Assembly (NCBI GenBank): GCA_030278955.1
Contig: JAOANR010000006.1
Span: 13,737,974 to 13,801,973 of the forward strand
DNA length: 64,000 nucleotides
DNA from: Hygrophila difformis
Lineage: Eukaryota > Streptophyta > Magnoliopsida > Lamiales > Acanthaceae
Reading direction: 5' to 3'
Below are positions 45,859-55,461 of this stretch, one piece after another. Positions within the stretch are counted from its first letter, which is position 1. Each line of letters begins with the position of its first letter. The notes under the pieces are model-generated. The model was given only the letters and a program-made list of their open reading frames with translations. It ran no database searches and was not told the DNA's origin. Both the position numbers and the translations under genes were made by a program.

Positions 45859-46155
45859 CAGGGGCGGATCCACTAAGGATTTAATGGTGGCACGTGATAC
45901 CACTCAAATTGTTAAAATTGCTATTTTAAGCTAAAAAAATTTAGATTTAACTTCTGTGATACCACTAAAATTGATAAAATGGCATAAAAAAATTTATTTT
46001 GTGCAACCACTAAATTTTTATCGTGATACAACTATAATCAATTATAACATACACTTTTTCAATAGTTTTTGTATTTGGACTATCAACCCTTAATTTCAAC
46101 ATAGTTTCCATCACTTTTTTGATACCACTGAAAAAAAATTCTAGATCCGCCGCTA
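45859..46155. mobile_element. hAT-type MITE with GGCGGATC ends
   Basis: The left end CAGGGGCGGATC and the right end GATCCGCCGCTA are inverse over most positions. The perfect 8-bp target duplication ATTAAGTT lies at 45851-45858 and 46156-46163. Internal GATACCACT and GTGATAC motifs are repeated. 297 bp, non-coding. Confidence 0.85.
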
Positions 46156-46163
46156 ATTAAGTT

Positions 46164-47251
46164 AATAAGTTGACCATCCTGAATAACCTAGCTAAATTCG
46201 TCATGCAATAATCAATATGCATGATCGATATATATATATATATATGTAGTGTATATATAGTAAAATTAAAGAAATACATGCACTACTAATCCGTACTGCA
46301 GTATATTGCCCTCATATCTCATGATCACTTTACGTCTTTAACTCGCAACGACGACGCATGCGTGCTAGCTCGAGTGCACTGTGCAAGCTAATTAATTAAG
46401 ATCCATCCATTTTATTTGAACCGTGCATGCATGGCTATAAAATTTAATCTCAAATCCCGCCCCATGCACCAACGAATTAAACCTTTTTTTCTAATAATTA
46501 ATTACCTCATTATACATCTTCATTCGTAAGAAGGCCAAAGCCTTTAAATTTATTCAAAGTGTTTGCCTTTTTTTTTTTGGTGCAGTGGAAAAGAATAATA
46601 ATGTTTACCTTAAATATAAAAGAATATGCAACACATTTATTGCTAATGTTAAAACAAATATGAAATCCTATATATGTAAATTTTGTGAAATGAATTATTA
46701 AGCATATATATACTACAAAACAACGTAAATTAAACTCATTAATTAAATAATATTCAACTATTATTTCATCATATATATAAATAATTAAATTTAAAAAAAA
46801 CACAGATACACATGCATATATATATGCATATGAAGGAGTATATATATTAAAGGAGGTCTCTTTCTTTGTTACAAGAAAAAGAAAAGGTAAAAGAAACATT
46901 AAAAAAACGTGGAGGAAATACACAGAAAAACCATTTCTCTAGGATATTTAAAGTTTATTTGGATGAATTTTATTTTTTTAAAAAAAATAAATTACAAATA
47001 AAAGAGAAAATAAAATTAATTAGAGATTACAGGAGAATTTATATATTTGGATTGAAGTTTTGAATTGAATGAATTTGGACCAAGTGATGCATTATCTACA
47101 GTTTGCAGACAAGTTTATAAGGGAAATTTCATGTGGACCTTTGCCTTTTGTTGAGCAATAGTACAATACCCACACAGAAATGATGAGACACCACACTTTC
47201 CATCTTTAATTTATAAATTTATTCCTTGCTTCCATCCGCTCCATTCTCAAC
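46164..47251. other. AT-rich intergenic DNA
   Basis: Low-complexity AT-rich DNA with TATA-type runs. No gene, RNA or bounded element was recognised. Confidence 0.4.
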
Positions 47252-47572
47252 AAGGTTTTAAATATCGGTTTCGCTATTTATATTGGACATATAAATTTAG
47301 GGAAATTTCGAAGATATTTGAAATTTCGAGGGAAATTTCGGAGATATTTGTAATTTCTTAGAAAACTAATTCGGGTTTCTGAAAAGATAAAAATGAAGAT
47401 ATTTTAAATTTCTCATCTCTGGTGCTATATAAATTAGTAATATGCTAACAATACTCATTTAATGATATAATATGCTAGTAATATTATTGATATCATGCAC
47501 CATGTTGATTGATAAGAGATTTAAAATTGATAAACAAGTTAATTGAATGACATCATCAATATTTAAAACCTT
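47252..47572. mobile_element. MITE with 14-bp perfect inverted ends, copy 1
   Basis: It begins AAGGTTTTAAATAT and ends ATATTTAAAACCTT, exact inverses. The interior has repeated GGAAATTTCGGAGATATTTG motifs. I could not define a target duplication, so the superfamily is open. Confidence 0.6.
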
Positions 47573-47629
47573 GGCTCTATCGTAGAGCATCATCGACAAT
47601 TAGTTTTGTTTTGAAAATCATTGTTTTAA

Positions 47630-48218
47630 ATATCCCCGAAATTTTGGGTTTCGGGATACCCCGAAGCGAAATTTCACATGCAATTTTTTTTTTGCAAAAT
47701 TTCAATATCGGTGTCGATATCGGACATATAAATTTATGGAAATTTTGAAGATATTTGAAACTTCGGGAGAAATTTCGGAGATATTTGTAATTTTTTTAGA
47801 AAACCACATCAAGTTTCCGAGAGGATGAAAATGAAGATATTCCAAATACATCATCTCTGTTGCTATATAAACTAACAATATGCTGAAAATACTCATTCCA
47901 TGACATACTATGTTCATAATATTGTTGATATCATTAACCATATTGATTGAAAAGATTTTGACTTAAAATTGATCACATAATCAACATGTGGTGAAGCATA
48001 AATTTTATTCTTTTAATTTTTTTTAAAGAAGATATTTTTAAAATTTAAAAAAATAGTTTATTTAAAAAAAGTAAAAATTTTGGGAAATTTCGGGTTTCGG
48101 GCGAAATTTCAGAAGAAATTTTGCAAAAAAAATATTGTAGGTGAAATTTCACTTCAAGGTGTCTCGAAATCTGAAATTTTGACCGAATTTCAGAATTTCG
48201 GTCGAAATTTAAAGCACT
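47630..48218. mobile_element. Related element, copy 2 (longer, diverged)
   Basis: Positions 47680-47970 align with copy 1 (TATCGGACATATAAATTTA, GGAGATATTTGTAATTT, TCATCTCTGTTGCTATATAA, GATATCATTAACCAT). The outer ends TGTTTTAAATATC and GAAATTTAAAGCA are imperfect inverses. It carries about 270 bp more than copy 1, rich in AAATTTCGGG-type motifs. Confidence 0.5.
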
Positions 48219-48345
48219 GGGTAGAGCCACTACCTCTACTCTAATCATTCTCACTTCTCTCTCACATTTATTTTTCAGGCTTCTTTTAAAAATAAAAAAT
48301 AAAAGGTAAGAAATAGACCACTCGATTTAAAATGTAGAATTCACC

Positions 48346-48513
48346 GGGGGATTGGGACTTGACCCAAGTGATCAAGCTCACTGATTCTCAATCTTCAGGT
48401 TGAGGGTTCGATTCCCACCAGACCCCTATCCCTCCCATTTGTCCCTTTAATTTATAATTGTGTGACATGAGCCCCACCACCCATTTCCTAGCCTGTATAG
48501 GCTGTTAAGCAAA
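48346..48513 (+). mobile_element. tRNA-derived SINE (family 2)
   Basis: A 168-bp unit starting GGGGGATTGGGACTTGACCC, with B-box GGTTCGATTCC at 48405-48415 and an A-rich tail. The 17-bp target duplication AAAATGTAGAATTCACC (48329-48345) and AAAATGTAGACTTCACC (48514-48530) has one mismatch. A second copy is at 55462-55592. Confidence 0.85.
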
Positions 48514-48639
48514 AAAATGTAGACTTCACCACATCGCATAAATATAAAAAAATTCATTTTTTGAATTTAATGTTTTTAAATGAGCCGACATAAAAAAGAA
48601 AATAGTGTCAAAATGAAATATAACCTCTATTTTTGGGAC

Positions 48640-48778
48640 CACTACAAAAAATTTCATAGAAGGCGACGGAAGGATTTCATTGCCTGGTGCACGAGATGAG
48701 TAACAAGTCGACGAAATCCGAAAGTTGACGAAGTTTTAGGCGACGACATTCGTCGCCTTCCGCAAATTTCTTGTAGTG
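48640..48778. mobile_element. CACTA-type MITE
   Basis: It begins CACTACAAAAAATTT and ends AAATTTCTTGTAGTG, with a 3-bp target duplication GAC on both sides (48637-48639 and 48779-48781). 139 bp. The interior has GGCGACGA and TCGTCGCC subterminal repeats. This is a typical EnSpm-derived miniature element. Confidence 0.9.
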
Positions 48779-49183
48779 GACTAAGATAATATTAAATTAG
48801 TTTCTCGATTTTAATAACCTATATCATATTATTAAATATAACCTTATTATTGGAAAATATAACATATTTCGCCATTTATCTTTTGATTTGTCTAATTCCG
48901 TCATAATTTTTGTTTTATCTCATTTGGTCATCTAACTTAATTCACCATAATAATATAAATTAATTCAATTAATAAATTTGTGGGACCAATCCAATCCGTA
49001 CCATATCGAAATAGAAGTGTTCCTACATCTCTTTATTAACTATTTCCCACATTATTTCCCACGATAATAGAATGTAGGGTTGGGTATTGTAGGGGAAATA
49101 ATATCCCGGAAGAGTTAATATAGAGGTGGGTTTGGTTGTGCTAGGATTCGACATGCATGTGTTAAGTGAGCACTAGTAAGTAA

Positions 49184-49202
49184 CCCGTCGAAACTCGACG
49201 GG
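49184..49202 (-). terminator. Helitron 3' hairpin
   Basis: A perfect 8-bp stem (CCCGTCGA / TCGACGGG) with a 3-nt loop, followed in element orientation by TTACTTACTAG and the target T. This is the structure thought to end rolling-circle transposition. Confidence 0.85.
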
Positions 49203-49988
49203 CATAATTATATATTTTATATAATATATATATACTTATATTGTATAAAATAATAATATATTATATTTTGAGTAATAGAAAATGTGTAATGATTTTATAT
49301 CTATTCGAACGAGGATGTATATGATAATATAATTTTATTATTTTTATTAAAACTAAGAAATCGTATTATACCGTCTTCTTTAGCTTCTGCAACTTGTCCA
49401 GTACAAACCCAACAGATCAATAAAAATAATTATTAAAATAATATTTTTATTAATTTAAAATTTAAATTAAAATAAAATAAGTATTAAGCATAATATAAGA
49501 ATTCCCTTACAATCTGCTGAAAATTTTATTCCTGAAAATCTCATTGGTAGTGGCTAGTATATCACTATCTTTAAAAATGCTTGAACTTGAAGTGGTGCAG
49601 TTTATATTTGTAAATGTACTCGTAAAAATTATGGCTATAGGATGACCCATAGAGTTTATAAGAATATCATCCAGAATGTTACATCTGATTGTGGATCTAT
49701 AAAATCAATACCGGCCTTACCATTACCTACATCAAATATCCATTTTGCAAAGTTTCTGTTACATATAAATTTTATTGTAAACAATATTTATTGTGGTATA
49801 TTGAGTTAATCATTCTTATTTGCATATTAATACTTTGAGCCACATCTTGCTAGTGACACGAAATATCGCAACATAACTATTCATTGCTTAAAAATTATTT
49901 TGGAAGATAAAATCCAATATTCTTTAAAGATTGACATTGATTTTTGTTTATAATCATAGCAAAATAAACTACAAGTTGAAATTTTCTC

Positions 49989-51990
49989 TAGGGATGGCAA
50001 AAAAATCCGTACCCAATGGTGAAAGCCGAAAGTGAATTTTCGGTATGGTTTTGGGCAGAGGATTATTGGGGATAGGCCGGGGATCAGAGATCTTCTCGGG
50101 GATTTTTTCAGGGATGGGAACTGGGCCCATCCCCGATATATTTTATATATTATATTTTATAAATTTTATATATTATATTTAATATTTTGTATGTTATATT
50201 TTATTGATTTCTACTAAAGTCCATTACACTATTACTTAAAAAAAAAAAAAAAACCTAAACCCCAGTATAACCTCCATTGGTAATAAATCAAATTATATTA
50301 TTAATATACAAAATGGAAAAAAGGACAAATAGGTCCATTTTCTTTTCTAAAAATTTAAATCAGTCCTTTTTCTATTTTATTACAAAAACAGTCCTCTACA
50401 AATGCTAATTATGTCCAAATCAGTCCTTTGTTCACTAATTTTACTCTAATTGCTGACGTGGCAAGTGTTTTAATTTAAACTTGACACGTGTGCATAATAT
50501 TAGTCATTTTTCTTTTATCTTTTGCCAATTCAATCCTAAACTTTTGTTTTGCTCTATTTAGTCATATACCCAAATCACTCATTTTTATATTAATTGGCCT
50601 CCAACCTTTCAAATTATTTCATTTTAGGCCCAAAACCTTAAATTTTATTATTATTACTAATCCATTTATCAAATAAATGCCCAACATACTTCCGTAAATA
50701 AAATTAAATACCAAACCTCGTACATTGAGTTTGACCGCCTTGTTATCGGGTATTCGAAGTTCCGGATTTTACGGACTCTCTCTAACCACCTCACCTTAAT
50801 CAATGGTTCATTAGTTTTGGTTTCCTTCAGCAACAATCAGCACAATCATACTTTGTGGATAATAAAATTCAGGCTATTTTTTAATATTTTTTTCAATAAA
50901 ACCAAGGCTTCATGTATCCATAACTTTCCAAAAATTCAAGTTAAATCTTTTACTCAAACATTGCTATATCCTAAGGTAGGACGCAAAGTAAGATTGTGTT
51001 GATTGTTGCGGAAGGAAATCAAAACCAATGAACCATCGGTTGCGGTCGGGTGGTTAGAGAGAGTCTGTAAAATTCCGGTACTTGGAAGACCCGATAACAA
51101 AGCAGTCAAACCCAATGTATGAGGTTTGGTGTTTAATTTTATTTATGGAAGTATGTTGGGCATTTATTTGATAAATGGATTAGTAATAATAAAAAATTTA
51201 AGGTTCTGGGACTAAAATGAAATAATTTGAAAGGTTGGAGGTCAATTAATATAAAAATGAGTGATTGGGGTAGGGGACTAAATAGAACAAAACAAAAGTT
51301 TAGGACTGAATTGGAAAAATATAAAAGAAAAATGACTAATATTATACACACGTGTCAGGTTTAAATTAAAACCCTTGCCACGTCAGCAATTAGAGTATAA
51401 TTAGTGAACAATGGACTGATTCGGACATAATTAGCATTTGTAGATGACTGTTTTGGTAATAAAATAGAAAAAGGACTGATTTGGATTTTTGGAAAAGAAA
51501 ATGGACCTATTTGTCCTTTTTTCCTATACAAAATATATATTTTGCATCATTAACTTTATTTATATATTTATAATTTGCTTTATTTTTCAATTTTTTAAGA
51601 AAAATATAGAAAGCAAATGTTGTGGATTTGTTTATTTATTATTATATTGCATGAATTATCGAACTTTATTATGTAAAATTGAGTATTTAAAATTTAAAAT
51701 GTAGTTTGATAGGTTGATTATATATTGGAAACAATTATAAAATTTTGATGTGGATTATAATTTATTATTAAACAATTTGTGTATATTTTAATATTAAATC
51801 TTAAAAAATTAGTGTGTAAAATGAATCCTCGATAAGTCCCCAATGGGGATCGCAGAAATTATAATACCCGATGGGATCCCCGATAAAATCCCGGACGGAA
51901 ATTGGGCCGGTTTTGGGGATTAAAGATGCTATTGGGGATGGGGATGGGGATACTACTTCCCGTCCCGAAACCGGCCCATTGTCATTCATA
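49989..51990. mobile_element. hAT element inserted in the Helitron
   Basis: The ends TAGGGATGGCAA and TTGTCATTCATA are imperfect inverted repeats. The perfect 8-bp target duplication ATTTTCTC lies at 49981-49988 and 51991-51998. Subterminal regions on both sides carry GGGGATnGG / CCCCGAT repeats. No transposase frame remains, and the centre holds a MULE-like element. Confidence 0.85.
50315..51524. mobile_element. MULE-like element with ~0.48-kb terminal inverted repeats
   Basis: The ends GGAAAAAAGGACAAATAGG and its inverse (ending CCTTTTTTCC) open long arms at about 50315-50790 and 51045-51524 that are near-complementary throughout. The perfect 10-bp target duplication TATACAAAAT lies at 50305-50314 and 51525-51534. 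About 250 bp of spacer holds no recognisable coding region. Long inverted arms with a 9-10 bp duplication fit a non-autonomous Mutator-like (foldback) element. A transcript would form a long hairpin. Confidence 0.85.
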
Positions 51991-53355
51991 ATTTTCTCAT
52001 ATGAAATCAAATGAGGAATTTGGTTAAATCAAATAGGTTCATAATCATTCTACCAATCAAGAATTTTTTACTTTCATAATTTTCCAAAAATTAGTTTAAC
52101 CTCAATAATATAATTCCGCATCTTGGTTACTATCAACCTATTTACATTGCATACTTTATTTGATGGATCTATATTTCTAATAACCATGACTATTCAACTC
52201 TAATTCAACTATATTTCATGATTCGGTAATCCAGAACAATTGTCCGTGTTTAGATATTCCAGTTAAAATAATTCATTGGCATTATCTACGTTTTTTTGTT
52301 AGAACTGATATATACATTTTCATTTGCAAACCTACATTCCATGATGTAATCATTCATCGTGTCAACAATCTCATTGGTAGGGATTAGTATAGCAATAACT
52401 TTAAAAATATTTGGATTTGAAGTGGTGCAGTTTATATTGTATAAGTATTCTCAACAATTACCGATATAGGATCTCTCGTAGAGTTCATAAAATTATCATA
52501 TGAAATATCACATCTAATTGTACATCTCCAATATCACTACCAGATTTACAAATTACCATCACCTACATGAAGAATTCATTGTGCAAATTTCTACCAGATA
52601 TAATTTTCATTTTAAATAACATTTCTTGTAGTATATTGGGTTAATCCATCTTAATTACATATTAATACTTCAAGTTCTCTCTTTCCAGTGACACGAGATA
52701 GAGTCCAACATTCTTTAAAGATTGACATTTACTTTTTTTTATAGACATAGTAAAACAAAATGCGAGCGTGACTTTTTTCCTCTGAAATCAAATGAGGAAT
52801 TCGGTTAATTCAGATGGACTCATAATCATTCTATCAATCAAGAATTTTCATCCCAAATAATGAGCTTTGTTTCAATGAGAAGAAAGGTTAAATAATTTTT
52901 TGTGATAAATTTTTTGTATGTAGAATTCTCGTCACAATCTAATGGAATACAAAATTTAGAATGTGTAGTCCTACCTCTTGGAAGGAGTATGGGTGCTATT
53001 CCACTGGATGCTACATGCAACACAATATCACTTCTCCCACGAAAGGCTAAACATAATGTTTTCTAGATAAATTATAGATAAAAGTCTTGTTATTCCACCA
53101 CATAAAGAAAAAAAGAATTAACCATCATCATTATCAACTACATACATTATTTTATTATAAATATTCATTTGCTCATTAATCAAGAAAGGTAATAGCTTAT
53201 CATGGTCCGCCTTCATTTCTTCCTTATTATAATATATCTCTTCTAGTATCAATAGATTATCTATTTCAGACGTTAAAACTTTATTCAGTACTGGCGATCC
53301 AGATAAAATTTTCAAATTTATAAAATTTGCAGCAATTAACTTGTCAATTTCTAAG

Positions 53356-53965
53356 TAGGGGTGGAAATAGGCTAGGCCGGGCTAGGCCTTGGCTTGAACG
53401 GCCTAGGCCTGTGTCTCAAATTTTTAAGGCCCGAGCCTGGCCTATTACCTTTGATAGGTCTATCTTATAGGCCTAAGCCTGGCCTCTTTATTTAAATAGG
53501 CTGATTTTTAAGCCTTTTAAAAGCTTGATTAAGCCTATTTTAAAATCAAGTTAAAATTCTTTTATATATGTTCGGATCTAATCATACGGTTTGACGACAT
53601 GAATTTGTGTACTTGGGCAAGCCGTTATCTAAAACTATTTATATGCAAGAAAAACTTATAAATATTTTAAAAACACACTAATAATACTTCTACACAAGTA
53701 ATTACTTCTATAGAAAATAATAATAATAATACTACATACTTCTATGTAGTAAACATAAACGCACTAATAATAATGACAAATAGGCCGGCCTGGTAGGCCT
53801 AATAGATTTTTTACAAAGCCTGGCCTAGGCCTATTTAGTTAAACAGGCTTTCGAAATTGCCTGAGCCCGGCCTATTTATTAAAAAAAAAAAGCCTGGCTT
53901 GGCCTGGCCTTCGGTAGGCTAGGCCGTAGGCTCCTGTCGGGTAGCCTAACCTATTCACACCCCTA
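53356..53965. mobile_element. hAT-type element with GGCCTAGG-rich interior
   Basis: The ends TAGGGGTGGAAATAGG and CCTATTCACACCCCTA are inverse except for a few bases. The perfect 8-bp target duplication TTTCTAAG lies at 53348-53355 and 53966-53973. The subterminal DNA is packed with AGGCCTAGGCC-type repeats. 610 bp, non-coding, inserted within the Helitron. Confidence 0.88.
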
Positions 53966-53973
53966 TTTCTAAG

Positions 53974-55300
53974 AAAGCTAGATTGATACGTGGTCTTCCG
54001 TCAATTGCAAATCTGTTAAAATTTAGATTAATGAAGTATTTCTTAAAAAATAGATTAAAAAAAACTAAATATTCCTTCTTTATTTACTGATGGATCTATT
54101 CGCACCCCCAACAACTCATTATACACACGATTCTTTTATTTACAATATGTTTTAAGAAAATAACTAATTTACTCTAAACCAATTTCCATAGAATATGAAT
54201 TTTCAAAATTCTCTTAATCAGTATAATTTTTTTGTATTATTTTTAATATAATAAAACATAGTAAATAAGATTTATACTATTTAGTATACATTTATATACA
54301 AGTAGAATGATATAATTATAAAATGTAGTATTTTGTGACGATTAGCAACTATAAATACTTTTAGTAAAGATATATTTGTATATTTCTTTTAGGAGAATTG
54401 ATATATTTTTGTAAAAACATGACATATATATACATTAATTAATATATATACACTTTTTTCCATATATTCATTAATGTATCTTTTGATAATACAAAATTCA
54501 TATATACACACTGTAAATTTCATATAAATTTGAAATTTTAAATCTTTAAAAACTGAAAATTGTGGGAACTCTATATAAATTGGAAATCAAATATTTTTTT
54601 TTTAAAAATTGGGATTTCATATACACATTAATATATATTTAATATGAATAAATAAATATGATGTGCAATGTACAATTTGATTACATCATTTACCACACTA
54701 AAAAAACAAAACCAAAATTGGAGACTAAACCTACACAAAATTACCGACATTACAATATGATCACCACTGAAAATGTCTGTTCATGTCATAATAATCCAAT
54801 GGTGTAAACCTCAAAATCTATAAATAAATAATAAATGCAATAATAAAATCTAAAATAAATAAAATAAAAATACAAAATAATAAAATCTAAAATAGATAAA
54901 ATAATAAAATCCAAAATAGATAAAATAAAAATACAAAATTTCAAATTTTATCTTTCAAATATTTTTCAAAGTGAATAAATCTCTAATCAATAAATAAATA
55001 AATGTGAAAATCTAAAATTAGTAAACTAAAAAATATAAAATAATATAAAATAAAAAATGCAAAATTTTGAATTCAAATCTTTCAAATATATTTAATAGTG
55101 AAGATTGTGAACTCCATATACATTGGAAATTTCATATATTTCAAAAACTAAAAATCTATAATGAATAAATAAATAAATAAATGCGAAAATCTAAAATTAA
55201 TAAATTAAAAATGCAAAAATTTATAAAAATTAGAAATTTGAAATGGAGTTACCACATTAAATTTAGGATGGGTTGTTCACTAATGCTTTAATATATATAT
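53974..55300. other. 5' portion of Helitron, AT-rich and non-coding
   Basis: Very AT-rich DNA with short AAATAAATAAA and AAAATCTAAAAT repeats around 54820-55200. No coding motif was recognised. It may be a decayed 5' region or later AT-rich expansion. Confidence 0.5.
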
Positions 55301-55461
55301 ATAGATTAAGTTAGAGTAAAGGAGATGTCGACTTTGAGTAGGATATGTCATAGTTTTGTTAATTACTTATGCTATAAGATTATGGTGAATTAGAACGATT
55401 TTCAAAAAAAAATTGTAAAATTAAAGGATTGAAAAAGACAAAATTAAAATTTATGATAAAA

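Larger units (their letters stand above)
49541..53315 (-). pseudogene. Helitron Rep/helicase remnants, with repeated C-terminal half
   Basis: Recognisable pieces on the minus strand: 53315-53118 (LLILEEIYYNKEEMKADHD, LPFLINEQMNIYNKIMYVV), upstream of where Walker A should be; 53023-52838 (VLHVASSGIAPILLP, THSKF, then LIIWDE, the Walker B region); about 52770-52690 (a C-terminal motif, SIKKSKCQSLKNVGLYL); about 52600-52540 (WILHVGDG-like); about 52380-52320 (TNEIVDTMNDYIM); then on the far side of the hAT element a second CQSLKNIGFYLP at about 49960-49910 and second VGNG and ATTNEIF pieces down to 49541. These are the PIF1-like helicase motifs of plant Helitrons. Walker A (GGTGKT) was not found. 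Many stops and frameshifts are present, and no Rep nuclease motif was identified. Confidence 0.7.
49173..55305 (-). mobile_element. Decayed Helitron with nested insertions
   Basis: In minus orientation the 5' end is TCTATATATATATATTAAAG at 55305, preceded by A. The 3' end is CTAG at 49173-49176, followed by T. This is insertion between A and T with no target duplication. Eleven bases before the 3' end lies a GC-rich hairpin. Helitron-type helicase remnants lie inside on the same strand. The total is 6,133 bp, of which a 2,002-bp hAT element and a 610-bp hAT element are later insertions. Confidence 0.85.

Noticed and set aside
46510..46923. Open frame of about 137 codons on minus
   Set aside because: Its Ile/Phe/Tyr-rich product reflects AT-rich DNA. 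No domain, homologous motif or splice context was recognised.
48361..48420. tRNA-like sequence with a good B-box
   Set aside because: The target duplications, A-rich tail and second copy show a SINE. The acceptor stem and anticodon arm do not form a tRNA.
53700..53960. Repeated AGGCCT words suggesting a CRISPR-like or satellite array
   Set aside because: Units are irregular, lack spacers of even length, and lie inside a hAT element with clear ends.
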